DNA of 64,000 bases from the NCBI RefSeq assembly GCF_000427665.1, contig NZ_KE386572.1, forward strand, positions 2,752,196 to 2,816,195, read 5' to 3'. The stretch is from Geminicoccus roseus DSM 18922 (GTDB lineage Bacteria; Pseudomonadota; Alphaproteobacteria; Geminicoccales; Geminicoccaceae). Each line of letters begins with the position of its first letter. Position 1 is the first letter of the stretch. The notes under the pieces are model-generated. The model made no database searches. It was not told the DNA's origin and was given only the letters and a program-made list of their open reading frames with translations. Both the position numbers and the translations under genes were made by a program. Positions 1 to 10,109 of this stretch are shown in pieces.

Positions 1-197
1 ACGGCCTTGGCCTTGGCCAGGACCTCCTCGGTGATCGGCACGCCATGGGCGTCCAGCGAGGCGCCACCGACCAGGTCCTCGTGCAGCTCGAAGGACAGGC
101 CCTTCTTGCCCAGATGGTCGATGACCTGACGGACGACGCCCATCACCTCCGGCCCGATGCCGTCGCCAGGAAGGAAGAGGATCGAGCCGGTGGTCAT
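1..197 (-). CDS. leuB: 3-isopropylmalate dehydrogenase, N-terminal part (cut by window edge)
   Basis: The first 65 residues are visible. They open with [19 protein letters not shown], whose GDGIGPEV segment is the conserved nucleotide-binding start of isopropylmalate and isocitrate dehydrogenases. LeuB oxidatively decarboxylates 3-isopropylmalate in the third step specific to leucine synthesis. It lies downstream of leuC and leuD on the same strand, which favours LeuB over isocitrate or tartrate dehydrogenase, but the rest of the protein is outside the window. The start follows GAGAAAG at a suitable distance. A gap of about 240 bases filled with short repeats separates it from leuD, so it may not be co-transcribed tightly with leuCD. 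Confidence 0.85.
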   Translation of the reverse strand, partial: MTTGSILFLPGDGIGPEVMGVVRQVIDHLGKKGLSFELHEDLVGGASLDAHGVPITEEVLAKAKA

Positions 198-206
198 CGC
201 TGCTTT

Positions 207-343
207 CTCGGGTTCGTTCGTGCAAAAGGGACGAGGGGCAGGAGGTTCGCTTGCTCAGGAAGACGGCGCTCGGGTTCGTTCGTGCAAAATCGCCTTCCCG
301 GGTTCGTTTCGTTCCGTCGCCCTCTCGGGTTCGTTCGTGCAAA
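207..343. repeat. short direct-repeat family between leuD and leuB
   Basis: Three near-identical copies of CTCGGGTTCGTTCGTGCAAA lie at 207-227, 269-289 and 324-343, with a degenerate copy (GGGTTCGTTTCGTTCC) at about 299-315. Spacing is 62 and 55 bases, so this is a dispersed cluster rather than a strict tandem array. It fills much of the 241-base gap upstream of leuB. I found no other copy in the window. Function is unknown; regulator binding or an intergenic repeat family are both possible. Confidence 0.8.
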
Positions 344-438
344 TCGCTTGGTCGGTCGCCTCCCGAGGGGGTGGAAAGGGAAGCGACCGGTCAAGGTCTC
401 ATGCCGTCCCTGGCCCGGTCAAGCCGCGCCAGGGGGGC

Positions 439-1062
439 TCAGGCGGCCGAGGGGTAGAGCCAGGGCGCCTGCTCGCGCTGCCTGCCCTCGAACGACCGGA
501 TCTTCTCGGCCTTCTGCATGGTGAGCCCGATATCGTCCAGGCCCTCCAGGAGGCAGTCGCGGCCGTGCGGGTCGATGCTGAACGAGATCGGCTCGTTGCC
601 GGTGGGCCGCAGGATCAGGTTCTGCTCCAGGTCGACCGTGAAGGTCGGGTCCGGCGCGTTCTCCGCCTCGGCCATCAGCGCGTCGATCGTCTCCTGGGGG
701 AGACGGATCGGCAGGATGCCGTTCTTGAAGCAGTTGTTGTGGAAGATGTCGGCAAAGCTGGGCGCGATCACGCAGCGGATGCCGAAATCGGCCAGCGCCC
801 AAGGGGCGTGCTCGCGCGAGGAGCCGCAGCCGAAATTCTCGCCGGCCACCAGGATCTGCGCCTGGCGGTAGCGCGGCTGGTTCAGGACGAACTCAGGGAT
901 CTCCTGGCCGTCCTGGGTGTAGCGCATCTCGTCGAACAGGTTCTTGCCGAGCCCAGTCCGCTTGATGGTCTTCAGGAACTGCTTGGGGATGATCATGTCG
1001 GTGTCGACGTTGATCATCGGCAAGGGCGCGGCGACGCCGGTCAGCTTGGTGAAGGGGACCAT
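439..1062 (-). CDS. leuD: 3-isopropylmalate dehydratase small subunit
   Basis: LeuD is the swivel-domain subunit that pairs with LeuC to isomerise 2-isopropylmalate to 3-isopropylmalate in leucine synthesis, in the cytoplasm. The 207-residue length is normal for the long bacterial form. The signature [17 protein letters not shown] falls at residues 74-90, and the substrate-binding serine-arginine pair (SSRE) is intact. The start lies 12 bases after the leuC stop, behind a GGAGAG ribosome-binding site, so the two subunits are almost certainly translated from one message. The 3' side opens into the repeat-containing gap before leuB. Confidence 0.97.
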   Translation of the reverse strand: MVPFTKLTGVAAPLPMINVDTDMIIPKQFLKTIKRTGLGKNLFDEMRYTQDGQEIPEFVLNQPRYRQAQILVAGENFGCGSSREHAPWALADFGIRCVIAPSFADIFHNNCFKNGILPIRLPQETIDALMAEAENAPDPTFTVDLEQNLILRPTGNEPISFSIDPHGRDCLLEGLDDIGLTMQKAEKIRSFEGRQREQAPWLYPSAA

Positions 1063-1074
1063 GTTCGTCTCTCC

Positions 1075-2484
<1,410 letters not shown>

Positions 2485-2503
2485 CTCTTCTGTTCCCGAT
2501 CTG

Positions 2504-2526
2504 CCGGGATGCGTGCCGCATCCCGG
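2504..2526 (-). terminator. hairpin between rplS and leuC
   Basis: A perfect 10-base stem CCGGGATGCG / CGCATCCCGG with a 3-base loop sits 34 bases after the rplS stop and 20 bases before the leuC start. There is no U-tract on the minus strand, so it may be a Rho-assisted or attenuating hairpin rather than a full intrinsic terminator. Confidence 0.5.
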
Positions 2527-2560
2527 TTCAATGCGATGCAGTCAGCCTTGCTGGCCCGGT

Positions 2561-2953
2561 TCAGGCCGAGGCGGACTTCTTGGGGGTGTCCATGCGGCGC
2601 TCGGTGATGCGCGCCGCCTTGCCGGTCCGGCCACGCAGATAATACAGCTTCGCGCGACGCACCTTGCCGCGACGCACCACCTCGATGGAGGCGATCCGCG
2701 GGCTGTACAGCGGGAAGACGCGCTCGACACCCTCGCCGTAGGAGATCTTGCGGACGGTGAACGCGCTGTTCACGCCGCGATTGCGCCTGGCGATGCAGAC
2801 GCCCTCGAAGGCCTGGACCCGCTCGCGGGTGCCCTCGATGACCTTCACGTTGACACGAAGCGTGTCGCCGGCGCCGAATTCGGGCACCTGCTGGCCGCGG
2901 CCCTCGAGTGCTGCTTCAATCTGCTCTTTGTTGAGCTGTGCGATCAGATCCAT
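2561..2953 (-). CDS. rplS: 50S ribosomal protein L19
   Basis: L19 is a large-subunit protein at the 30S-50S interface. The 130-residue protein begins [13 protein letters not shown] and contains the family core around [18 protein letters not shown] and the basic stretch [20 protein letters not shown]. The C-terminal tail (about 15 residues ending KKSASA) is an ordinary alphaproteobacterial extension. It is separated from trmD by only 3 bases and closes the ffh-rpsP-rimM-trmD-rplS cluster. Confidence 0.98.
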   Translation of the reverse strand: MDLIAQLNKEQIEAALEGRGQQVPEFGAGDTLRVNVKVIEGTRERVQAFEGVCIARRNRGVNSAFTVRKISYGEGVERVFPLYSPRIASIEVVRRGKVRRAKLYYLRGRTGKAARITERRMDTPKKSASA

Positions 2954-2956
2954 GGA

Positions 2957-3673
2957 TCAGTGTCCTTCAGGGTGGAGTTCGACGTTCTTGGCCCCGATCA
3001 GGTCGGGGCGTCGCGCGGCGGTGATGGCTTTCGCCTGTTCCCGCCGCCACTCCCGGATCCGGGCATGATGCCCGGACAGGAGAATCTCAGGGACCGGCCG
3101 GCCTTCCCAGACCGCCGGCCGCGTATAATGCGGATATTCGAGCAATCCGTCCTCAAAGCTTTCCTCAGCCAATGATGAGGCGGAGCCCAGCACGCCGGGC
3201 AGGAGCCGCACCACCGAATCGAGGAGCAGGAAGGCGGCCAGCTCGCCGCCGGACAGGACGAAGTCGCCGATCGAGACCTCGTCCAGGCCGCGGGATTCGA
3301 CGACGCGCTGGTCGATCCCCTCGTAGCGGCCGCACAAGAGGACGACGCCCGGCCCGTCGGCCAGGCGGCGGGCATCCGCCTGCACGAAGCGGCGCCCGCG
3401 CGGGGTGAGGAAGATCTTCGGGCGCGGGTCGCCTGTCGGCGCCGCCGCGTCCAGGGCGGCGGCGATCACGTCCGGCCGCATCACCATCCCGGCCCCGCCG
3501 CCGAACGGGGTGTCGTCGACCGACTGGTGGCGGTCCTGGGTGAAGCTGCGCGGGTTGACCGTTTCCAGCGACCAGTCGCCGCGCTCCAGGGCCTTGCCGG
3601 TCAGCGACTGGCCGAGCGCGCCCGGGAACATCTCGGGGAAGATGGTGACCACCGAGGCGGCAAAGCCCATCAC
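2957..3673 (-). CDS. trmD: tRNA (guanine-37-N1)-methyltransferase
   Basis: TrmD is the SPOUT-family enzyme that makes m1G37 in tRNAs reading CNN and some other codons, preventing +1 frameshifting. The 238-residue protein shows the knot region with [14 protein letters not shown] and the C-terminal YTRP motif ([10 protein letters not shown]). Its start overlaps the rimM stop by four bases (ATGA), indicating coupled translation. Sitting between rimM and rplS is the classical location. Confidence 0.98.
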   Translation of the reverse strand: MMGFAASVVTIFPEMFPGALGQSLTGKALERGDWSLETVNPRSFTQDRHQSVDDTPFGGGAGMVMRPDVIAAALDAAAPTGDPRPKIFLTPRGRRFVQADARRLADGPGVVLLCGRYEGIDQRVVESRGLDEVSIGDFVLSGGELAAFLLLDSVVRLLPGVLGSASSLAEESFEDGLLEYPHYTRPAVWEGRPVPEILLSGHHARIREWRREQAKAITAARRPDLIGAKNVELHPEGH

Positions 3674-4185
3674 TCCACCTCCACCGGCGGGTCGATCACC
3701 ACCCTGCCGCCGGCAAGGTCGACCACCGGCACGACTGCCCTGGTGAAGGGGAAGTCCAGCAGGGCGCCGTCTCCGGCACGCACCTCCAGGATGTCGCCGG
3801 CGCCGAAATCCTGCACGCCGACGACCTCGCCCAGAAGCGCGCCGGACGTGTCCTCCGCACGCAGGCCGATCAGGTCCTCGTGGTAGAACTCGTCCTTGCC
3901 GGTCGCGGGCAGGACGCTGCGCGGGACATAGAGGGCGGTACCGCGCAGCCGCTCGGCGGCGTTGCGGTCGGTAATGCCCTCAGCCTTCACGATCAGGCCG
4001 TTGTCCAGCACCGTCTCCACGACCATCGTGAACAGGCGCTTGCCGTTCTGGTCGTAGACCGGCCCGTAGGCGGCGGCATTCTCCGGCTCCTCGGTGAAGG
4101 TCTTCAGCTTGAGATGACCGCGCACGCCATGGGCCGTCGCCACTGCGGCGACGCACACCATCCGTTCGGCGGCATCTCCAGCCAT
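3670..4185 (-). CDS. rimM: ribosome maturation factor RimM
   Basis: RimM binds S19 and helps mature the 30S head. The protein has 171 residues with the N-terminal RimM barrel ([18 protein letters not shown], about residues 11-28) and the C-terminal PRC-barrel part ([11 protein letters not shown] and the GDILEV motif). Length and order are as expected. It lies between rpsP, 144 bases upstream, and trmD, which it overlaps by four bases. Confidence 0.96.
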   Translation of the reverse strand: MAGDAAERMVCVAAVATAHGVRGHLKLKTFTEEPENAAAYGPVYDQNGKRLFTMVVETVLDNGLIVKAEGITDRNAAERLRGTALYVPRSVLPATGKDEFYHEDLIGLRAEDTSGALLGEVVGVQDFGAGDILEVRAGDGALLDFPFTRAVVPVVDLAGGRVVIDPPVEVE

Positions 4186-4329
4186 CGATCCTCAACCCCG
4201 TCCCGGCAACCCAGCGGCCATCGGCCCTGCGCTAAGCCCAAGGAGGACCCGGCGGCCTCCGGCTCTCGTCTCGACATGGAAGCGGCGTCCACGTCCAGTG
4301 CTGGACGCGAACGCTGTCCCGAAACCGGC

Positions 4330-4668
4330 TCAGGCGGCCGCTTCGGCTTCCTGCTTCGCCTTCTTCTCGGCGATCTCGGCGGCGCGCTTGCCGGTGCCGC
4401 GATGCACGGTGGCGCCCGGCAGGATGCCGGCCTTGTCCAGGAAGCGGGCGACCCGATCGGTCGGCAGGGCGCCCACGGACAGCCAGTGCTTGATCCGCTC
4501 CTCGTTCAGGACCAGGCGGTTCGGGTCCTCGGTGGTGCGGATCGGGTCGTAGGAGCCCAGACGCTCCAGGAAACGACCGTCGCGCGGCGAGCGGCTGCTG
4601 GCCGCGACGATCTTGTAGTAGGGACGCTTCTTCGCGCCGGCGCGGGCGAGGCGGATCTTCACCGACAT
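4330..4668 (-). CDS. rpsP: 30S ribosomal protein S16
   Basis: S16 is an assembly protein of the 30S body. The 112-residue product starts [20 protein letters not shown], the invariant family opening, and has an Ala/Glu/Lys-rich C-terminal tail of about 25 residues that is common in alphaproteobacteria. The start chosen is the ATG at 4668, preceded by AGGA. The reading frame stays open further upstream inside ffh, but that extension is a shadow and not coding. The gene follows ffh by 50 bases. Confidence 0.97.
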   Translation of the reverse strand: MSVKIRLARAGAKKRPYYKIVAASSRSPRDGRFLERLGSYDPIRTTEDPNRLVLNEERIKHWLSVGALPTDRVARFLDKAGILPGATVHRGTGKRAAEIAEKKAKQEAEAAA

Positions 4669-4718
4669 AGCTGACTTCCTAGAGTTCAACGGTTGAGCGA
4701 GAAACAGAGAGAAGAAGC

Positions 4719-6089
4719 TTACATCCGGGGCAACATTCCCTGCGGGATCATTCCCTTGGGGAGCTTGCCCATCAGGTTCTGCAAGCCGCCCATCTTCTTC
4801 ATCTGCTTCATCATGTCCTGCATCTGGCGATGCTGCTTCAAGAGCTGGTTGACGTCCTGGACGGTGGTGCCGGAGCCCTTGGCGATGCGCCGCTTGCGCG
4901 AGGCGTTGAGCTTGTCCGGTTCGCGCCGCTCCAGGGGCGTCATGCTGTCGATGATCGCGGTCTGACGGACGAACACCCGTTCGTCGACCTTCTTCTCGTC
5001 CAGCTGCTTCTTGATCTTCTGCACGCCCGGCAGTGCCGACAGCATGCCCTGCATGCCGCCCATCTTCTTCATCTGCACGAGCTGCGAACGGTAGTCGGCC
5101 AGGTCGAACCGGCCCTTCTGCACCTTCTTGGCGAGCTTCTCGGCCTCGTCGCGGTCGATGTTCTCGACCGCCTTCTCGACCAGGCTGACCACGTCGCCCA
5201 TGTCGAGGATCCGGCCGGCGACCCGCTCGGCGACGAACGCCTCCAGCTGGTCGAGCTTCTCGCCGACGCCCACGAACTTGATCGGCTTGCCGGTGATGTG
5301 GCGCATCGACAGCGCCGCGCCGCCGCGGGCGTCGCCGTCCATGCGGGTGAGCACGATGCCGTCGATGCCGATCTCGTCGTTGAAGGTCCGGGCCACGTCG
5401 ACCGCGGTCTGGCCGGTCAGGCCGTCGGCGACCAGCAGGGTCTCCTGCGGCTCGGCGAGCAGCTTGACCTCGGCCAGCTCGTCCATGAGCTGGTCGTCGA
5501 TCTGCAGCCGGCCGGCCGTGTCCAGGATGACGACGTCGTAGCCTTCGCGGTGTGCGGTATCCAGCGCCCGCTGGGTGATCTCGACCGGCTTCTGGCCGGG
5601 GATGATCGGCAGGTGGCCGGTGCCGGTCTGCTCGGCCAGCACCTGCAGCTGCTTCTGCGCGGCCGGCCGCTGCACGTCGAGCGAGGCCAGGAGCACCTTC
5701 TTGCGCTCGCGGTTCTTCAGCCGCAGCGCCAGCTTGCCCGAGGTGGTGGTCTTGCCGGAGCCCTGCAGGCCGCACATCAGCACGACCGAGGGCGGCGAGC
5801 CCAGGTCCAGCCCGGCCTGCTCGGCACCGCCCAGGAGCTCGATCAGCCGGTCGTTGACGATCTTGACGATCTGCTGGCCGGGCGTGATCGAGCGGATCAC
5901 CTCCTGGCCGACTGCGCGCTCCTTGATGCCGGCGACGAAGTCCTTGACCACCGGCAGGGCGACGTCGGCCTCCAGCAGCGCCACGCGGATCTCGCGCAGG
6001 GCTTCGCCGACATCGGCCTCGGACAGCGCGCCGCGCCGGCGCAGCCGGTCGAACACGCCACCAAGGCGGGTGGTTAGGTTTTCGAACAT
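4719..6089 (-). CDS. ffh: signal recognition particle protein Ffh (SRP54)
   Basis: Ffh binds signal sequences of nascent membrane proteins and 4.5S RNA and docks with FtsY. The 456-residue protein has the N domain, a GTPase P-loop [10 protein letters not shown] at about residues 108-117, [15 protein letters not shown], and a methionine-rich M domain ending [10 protein letters not shown]. The start used is [11 protein letters not shown], which fits the family. An upstream extension in the same frame lacks family resemblance and was left out. It heads the rpsP-rimM-trmD-rplS cluster, and its receptor ftsY lies 6.6 kb away on the other strand. Confidence 0.98.
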   Translation of the reverse strand: MFENLTTRLGGVFDRLRRRGALSEADVGEALREIRVALLEADVALPVVKDFVAGIKERAVGQEVIRSITPGQQIVKIVNDRLIELLGGAEQAGLDLGSPPSVVLMCGLQGSGKTTTSGKLALRLKNRERKKVLLASLDVQRPAAQKQLQVLAEQTGTGHLPIIPGQKPVEITQRALDTAHREGYDVVILDTAGRLQIDDQLMDELAEVKLLAEPQETLLVADGLTGQTAVDVARTFNDEIGIDGIVLTRMDGDARGGAALSMRHITGKPIKFVGVGEKLDQLEAFVAERVAGRILDMGDVVSLVEKAVENIDRDEAEKLAKKVQKGRFDLADYRSQLVQMKKMGGMQGMLSALPGVQKIKKQLDEKKVDERVFVRQTAIIDSMTPLERREPDKLNASRKRRIAKGSGTTVQDVNQLLKQHRQMQDMMKQMKKMGGLQNLMGKLPKGMIPQGMLPRM

Positions 6090-6290
6090 GATCCCGGTCG
6101 TTCCGTCCTGTGCCAATCCATCAACGTCGTTCCCGGCGATGGATTTTCCGGACACGGCAGCGTATAGAAAACCGCCTCCGCGAGATGGGCCCGCGAAGCG
6201 CGGCTCTCTTGAGCACCGCGCCATCCAGATGTCAAGGAATCGCGGTTCCACCGTTGCGCGGGGGGCGACGATCTGCGATCAGGCCGCACC

Positions 6291-7124
6291 ATGACCATCG
6301 TGCCCTTCACCAAGATGCACGGGCTGGGCAACGACTTCGTCCTCCTGGACGAGCGTCGGATGCCGATCCCGATCGATCCCGCCTGGGTGGCCAGGCTCGC
6401 CGACCGCCATCGCGGCATCGGCTTCGACCAGCTCGTCGTGATCGACGAGGACCCGGAGCTGGACGCCCATGTGCGGTTCTTCAACGCCGACGGCAGCGAA
6501 TCCGGGGCCTGCGGCAACGCCACCCGCTGCGTCGCCCGGCTGATCCACGACGAGACCGGCCAGGACCGGATCGAGCTGCGCACCGGGCGCGGCATCCTGC
6601 GGGCGGTGCGCGACGGCGATGCCTGGTCGGTGGACATGGGCCAGCCGCGCTTTCGCTGGGACGAGATCCCGCTCACCCATGAATGCGACACCGAGCAGGT
6701 GCCGGTCGACATCGCCGGGCTGCCGCGGCCGTTCGCGGTGAACATGGGCAACCCGCACGCGGTGTTCGTGGTCGAGCATCTGGAGAGCCTGGACGTCGCC
6801 GGGATGGGGGCGATGCTGGAGCGCGACCCGATGTTCCCCGAGCGCGCCAATATCGGCTTCGTGCAGGTGCTGGACCGCCAGAACGTGCGGCTGCGCGTGT
6901 TCGAGCGAGGCGCCGGGCTGACGCTCGCCTGCGGCAGCGGGGCCTGTGCGGCGATGGTGGCGCTGGTGCGCAAGGACCTGGTCGACGGCAAGGTCCGCTT
7001 CCAGCTGGACGGCGGCGAGCTGCAGCTTGCCTGGGACGGGATCAACGGGGTGGTGATGACCGGGCCGACCGCGCTCTCCTATACGGGCGAGATCAGCGCC
7101 GAGATGGCGCCGGACGCGCCATGA
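6291..7124 (+). CDS. dapF: diaminopimelate epimerase
   Basis: DapF converts LL- to meso-diaminopimelate for lysine and peptidoglycan. The 277-residue protein carries both catalytic cysteines, C74 in GACGNATR and C214 in ACGSGAC, and the opening FTKMHGLGNDF. The stop overlaps the mtaB start (ATGA). It is divergent from ffh across a 201-base gap that must hold promoters for both, though I could not pick out convincing -35/-10 pairs there. dapF-mtaB is a common alphaproteobacterial pair. Confidence 0.98.
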   Translation: MTIVPFTKMHGLGNDFVLLDERRMPIPIDPAWVARLADRHRGIGFDQLVVIDEDPELDAHVRFFNADGSESGACGNATRCVARLIHDETGQDRIELRTGRGILRAVRDGDAWSVDMGQPRFRWDEIPLTHECDTEQVPVDIAGLPRPFAVNMGNPHAVFVVEHLESLDVAGMGAMLERDPMFPERANIGFVQVLDRQNVRLRVFERGAGLTLACGSGACAAMVALVRKDLVDGKVRFQLDGGELQLAWDGINGVVMTGPTALSYTGEISAEMAPDAP

Positions 7125-8383
7125 GCGCCATCGACGTCCTGACCTTCGGCTGCCGGCTGAACATCTTCGAATCCGAGGTGATGCGCCGCCATGCCGAGGA
7201 GGCCGGGCTGAAGGACCTGGTGATCGTCCATTCCTGCACGGTCACCGCCGAGGCGGAGCGCCAGGTCCGCCAGGCGGTGCGCAAGGCAAGGCGGCAGAAC
7301 CCCGAGAAGCGGATCGTGGTGACCGGCTGCGCCGTCCAGGTCGACCCGGCCAAGTGGACCGGGATGGACGAGGTCGACCATGTGGTCGGCAACGAGGACA
7401 AGCTGAAGCCGCTCACCTGGACCGGCCTTGCCGGCGAGGGGCCGGAGCGGGTCCGGGTCGGCGACATCATGGCGGTCAAGGCGATGGCCGGGCACCTGGT
7501 GCCGGGCTTCGACGGCCGGTCGCGCGCGTTCCTGCAGGTGCAGAACGGCTGCGACCATCGCTGCACCTTCTGCATCATTCCCTACGGGCGCGGGCCGTCC
7601 CGCTCGGTGCCGATCCAGGACGTGGTGGCGCAGACGCGGCTGCTGGTCGGGCAGGGCTATCGCGAGCTGGTGGTGACCGGGGTCGACATCACTTCCTATG
7701 GCAAGGATTTGGGGGATGCGCCGACGCTCGGCGGGCTGATGAAGGCGGTGCTGCGCGACGTGCCGGAACTTCCGAGGCTGCGCCTGTCCTCGATCGACCC
7801 GGCCGAGATCGACGACGACCTGCTGGAGCTGATCGCGAGCGAGCCCCGGCTGATGCCGCATTTGCATTTGTCGCTGCAGGCCGGCGACACCATGACGCTC
7901 AAGCGGATGAAGCGCCGCCATTCCCGCGAGGACGTGCTGGGGCTGACGGCGCGGCTGCGCGGCCTCCGGCCGGACCTGGTGTTCGGCGCCGACATCATCG
8001 CGGGCTTCCCGACCGAGACCGACCAGATGTTCGAGAACACCAGGCGGATCGTCGAGGAGGCCGGGCTCACCTGGCTGCACGTGTTCCCCTACAGCCCGCG
8101 CCAGGGCACCCCGGCGGCGAAGATGCCGCAGGTCGAGCCGATGCTGCGCAAGGAGCGCGCCGCCCTCTTGCGCGCCGAGGGCGCCAAGGCGGTGGCGCGC
8201 TTCTATGCGGGCGAGCAGGGCCGGGTGCGCGAGCTGCTGGTCGAGCGGGGCGGGGCCGGGCACACCCGGCATTTCGCGCCGGTGAAGCTCGCCGCAAACG
8301 ACGACCCGCCGGCGGGCACGCTGGTGGACGTGCGGATCAAGGGCGTGGAGGGCGAGGTGCTGCTGGGCGAGCGGGCGGCCTGA
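7121..8383 (+). CDS. mtaB: MtaB-type tRNA methylthiotransferase (ms2t6A37)
   Basis: MtaB-type enzymes add a methylthio group to t6A at position 37 of tRNAs reading ANN codons. The 420-residue protein has the N-terminal cluster cysteines C11, C39 and C70 and the radical-SAM triad C144, C148 and C151 (NGCDHRCTFC), followed by a C-terminal TRAM-like region. It starts with ATG overlapping the dapF stop. MiaB is the main alternative, but the NGCDHRCTFC context, the length and the dapF linkage favour MtaB. It converges on the ABC permease gene with a 5-base gap. Confidence 0.93.
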   Translation: MSAIDVLTFGCRLNIFESEVMRRHAEEAGLKDLVIVHSCTVTAEAERQVRQAVRKARRQNPEKRIVVTGCAVQVDPAKWTGMDEVDHVVGNEDKLKPLTWTGLAGEGPERVRVGDIMAVKAMAGHLVPGFDGRSRAFLQVQNGCDHRCTFCIIPYGRGPSRSVPIQDVVAQTRLLVGQGYRELVVTGVDITSYGKDLGDAPTLGGLMKAVLRDVPELPRLRLSSIDPAEIDDDLLELIASEPRLMPHLHLSLQAGDTMTLKRMKRRHSREDVLGLTARLRGLRPDLVFGADIIAGFPTETDQMFENTRRIVEEAGLTWLHVFPYSPRQGTPAAKMPQVEPMLRKERAALLRAEGAKAVARFYAGEQGRVRELLVERGGAGHTRHFAPVKLAANDDPPAGTLVDVRIKGVEGEVLLGERAA

Positions 8384-8388
8384 GCCGG

Positions 8389-9645
8389 TCAGCTGCGCAA
8401 GGCGGCGGCGACGGAGTTGCGGTAGGTGAGGGCGGCCGGGATGGCGGCCAGGGCCAGCCCGACCAGCACGATCGCCAGGACCAGCAGGAATTCCGGGTGG
8501 CCCAGGGCCACCGGCAGGGCCACCGAGGTGCGGCTCTCGAAGGCCAGGGACACCAGCAGGGCGCCGCCATAGCCCAGCGCCAGGCCCAGCAACGCGCCCA
8601 GCGTCAGGATCAGCGCCACGTTCAGCCAGACCGTGGCGAACACGAACAGGCGCGACGCGCCCAGCGCCCGCAGGACCCCGATCAGCCGGCGCCGCTGCGC
8701 CAGGCTGGCCAGCACCGCCAGCAGCACCGCCCCGATCACCAGGACCTGGGTCAGCACCGAGATCGTCGCGATCAGGTCGCGCACGTCGCCCAAGAGCGCG
8801 TAGAGCTGCACCAGCACCTCGCCCGGGAACACCGCCATGGTGGCGTCGGCGCCGCGGTACTGCGCGCGCAGGGCATAGGCCGCGGCGAAGCTGGCCGGCT
8901 TGACCACGATCGCCGGGACGCCCGGCAGCTCGTCCAGGTCGAAGGGCGGGCCCACCGGGATCGCCGAAAAGTCCGGCTCGCCGTGCAGGCCGGCCGGCCA
9001 GACCCGGGCCTCGTCCAGGGCATGGCCGACCGGCAGGCCGTGGATCCACCAGGTGGATTCGATGCTGGACACGATCGCCCGGTCCCAGGGGCTGCCCAGG
9101 CGGGGCAGCCGGCCGACCACCCGGAAGGCGAATTCGTGGTGGTCCTCGTCCTCCATCTCGACATGGCCGTGCAGCGGCTCGAATTCCTGCTCCAGGGCGA
9201 GCGGCACGTCCGCGCCGACCACCACCTCGTCGACCCGGGCGAACGGGCGTCCCTCGGCCAGGGCCAGGGCGCCGCCCCGGGTCAGGAAGTCGGTGGTCGA
9301 GCCTATCAGCGGGTGGCCCTGCCAGTTGTCGCCAAAGCCGATCGGCGCGGCATAGGCGACCTCCGGGTTGTCCGCGAGCTCGGCCAGGATCCTGGCGTCG
9401 ATCAGGTCCAGGGAGGCGGGCTGAAGGTAGACGGTGGAGAGGACCAGCTGGGTTTCGCTGCCGGGCGCGCCGATCAGCAGGTCGAACGGGTCGGCGGCCT
9501 CAGCGCTGCCTTCGCGCAGGGCGCGCTCCTGGGCGGAGACCGCCACGCCCAGGGCCACGGCCAGCGCCACCAGGAGGATGACCGCCAGCACGCCCGCCCG
9601 GCTGCGCCGCAGGTCGGCCAGGACGAAGGGCAGGGGGTTGCCCAA
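8389..9645 (-). CDS. FtsX-like ABC transporter permease with a His/acid-rich loop
   Basis: The 418-residue membrane protein has one N-terminal helix (about residues 17-37), a periplasmic MacB-type domain of about 220 residues and three C-terminal helices, the FtsX/MacB arrangement. The periplasmic part contains a metal-ligand-rich stretch, HGHVEMEDEDHHE, at residues 159-171, and a WWIHG motif. Permeases with such loops occur in zinc-associated systems such as the Vibrio cholerae Zrg cluster; assigning this one to zinc is my inference. It is 4 bases downstream of the small CPFC protein and in one run with the alkaline phosphatase. The likely ATPase is the divergent gene at 11891. Confidence 0.85.
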   Translation of the reverse strand: MGNPLPFVLADLRRSRAGVLAVILLVALAVALGVAVSAQERALREGSAEAADPFDLLIGAPGSETQLVLSTVYLQPASLDLIDARILAELADNPEVAYAAPIGFGDNWQGHPLIGSTTDFLTRGGALALAEGRPFARVDEVVVGADVPLALEQEFEPLHGHVEMEDEDHHEFAFRVVGRLPRLGSPWDRAIVSSIESTWWIHGLPVGHALDEARVWPAGLHGEPDFSAIPVGPPFDLDELPGVPAIVVKPASFAAAYALRAQYRGADATMAVFPGEVLVQLYALLGDVRDLIATISVLTQVLVIGAVLLAVLASLAQRRRLIGVLRALGASRLFVFATVWLNVALILTLGALLGLALGYGGALLVSLAFESRTSVALPVALGHPEFLLVLAIVLVGLALAAIPAALTYRNSVAAALRS

Positions 9646-9649
9646 ACGC

Positions 9650-10087
9650 TCAGATCCGCTCGTAGCTGGCGTCGAGCAGCCGGACCCGGCTCACGAAGCC
9701 GGTCTCCTCGTCGATCTCGGTGCCCAGCGACAGGGTGCCGGTGACGCGGATCGGCAGGTTGAAGTCGACCCATTCCTGCGGACTTTCCAGGCGGACCAGG
9801 ATGATGTCCTGCGGCCAGTCCATCTCGCTGTCGCAGAACGGGCAGACCGCCATCGGCCGCTTGGTCAGCACGAAGAAGGGCGCGTCGGGCTTGAGCGGCG
9901 GCGCCATGAAGCCCTGGATCTCCACGGTCTGGTCGGCCAAGGCCAGCGCCTCCTCGGAGAACGCCGCACCCCTGCCGTAGATGTCGCGCAGCTTGATCTG
10001 CGGGGCGGCATGGCCGGGTCGCACGGTTCCAGCCACGCCGATCGCAGCCAGGGCGGCCAGCAGGTGACGTCGGGTGGGCCCGGCCAT
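9650..10087 (-). CDS. small Tat-exported protein with CPFC motif
   Basis: The 145-residue protein begins MAGPTRRHLLAALAAIG, a twin-arginine-like signal, with probable cleavage after GHA near residue 27. The mature part is about 118 residues with a CPFC motif at C82-C85 inside the phrase PMAVCPFCDSEMDWP. Its ending (VTGTLSLGTEIDEETGF) looks like a small beta-rich fold. I do not recognise a named function. Position between alkaline phosphatase (22-base gap) and the ABC permease (4-base gap) suggests an exported partner of the transporter, possibly metal-binding. The start chosen removes an in-frame upstream stretch that runs into the phosphatase gene. Confidence 0.75.
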   Translation of the reverse strand: MAGPTRRHLLAALAAIGVAGTVRPGHAAPQIKLRDIYGRGAAFSEEALALADQTVEIQGFMAPPLKPDAPFFVLTKRPMAVCPFCDSEMDWPQDIILVRLESPQEWVDFNLPIRVTGTLSLGTEIDEETGFVSRVRLLDASYERI

Positions 10088-10109
10088 GTCCTGTCTCCCC
10101 TTCAGATCC

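Noticed and set aside
207-343. Possible LexA boxes (GTTC-N7-GTTC) in the leuB upstream repeats
   Set aside because: The GTTC units are directly joined (GTTCGTTC) or five bases apart and not seven, so they do not match the alphaproteobacterial LexA site.
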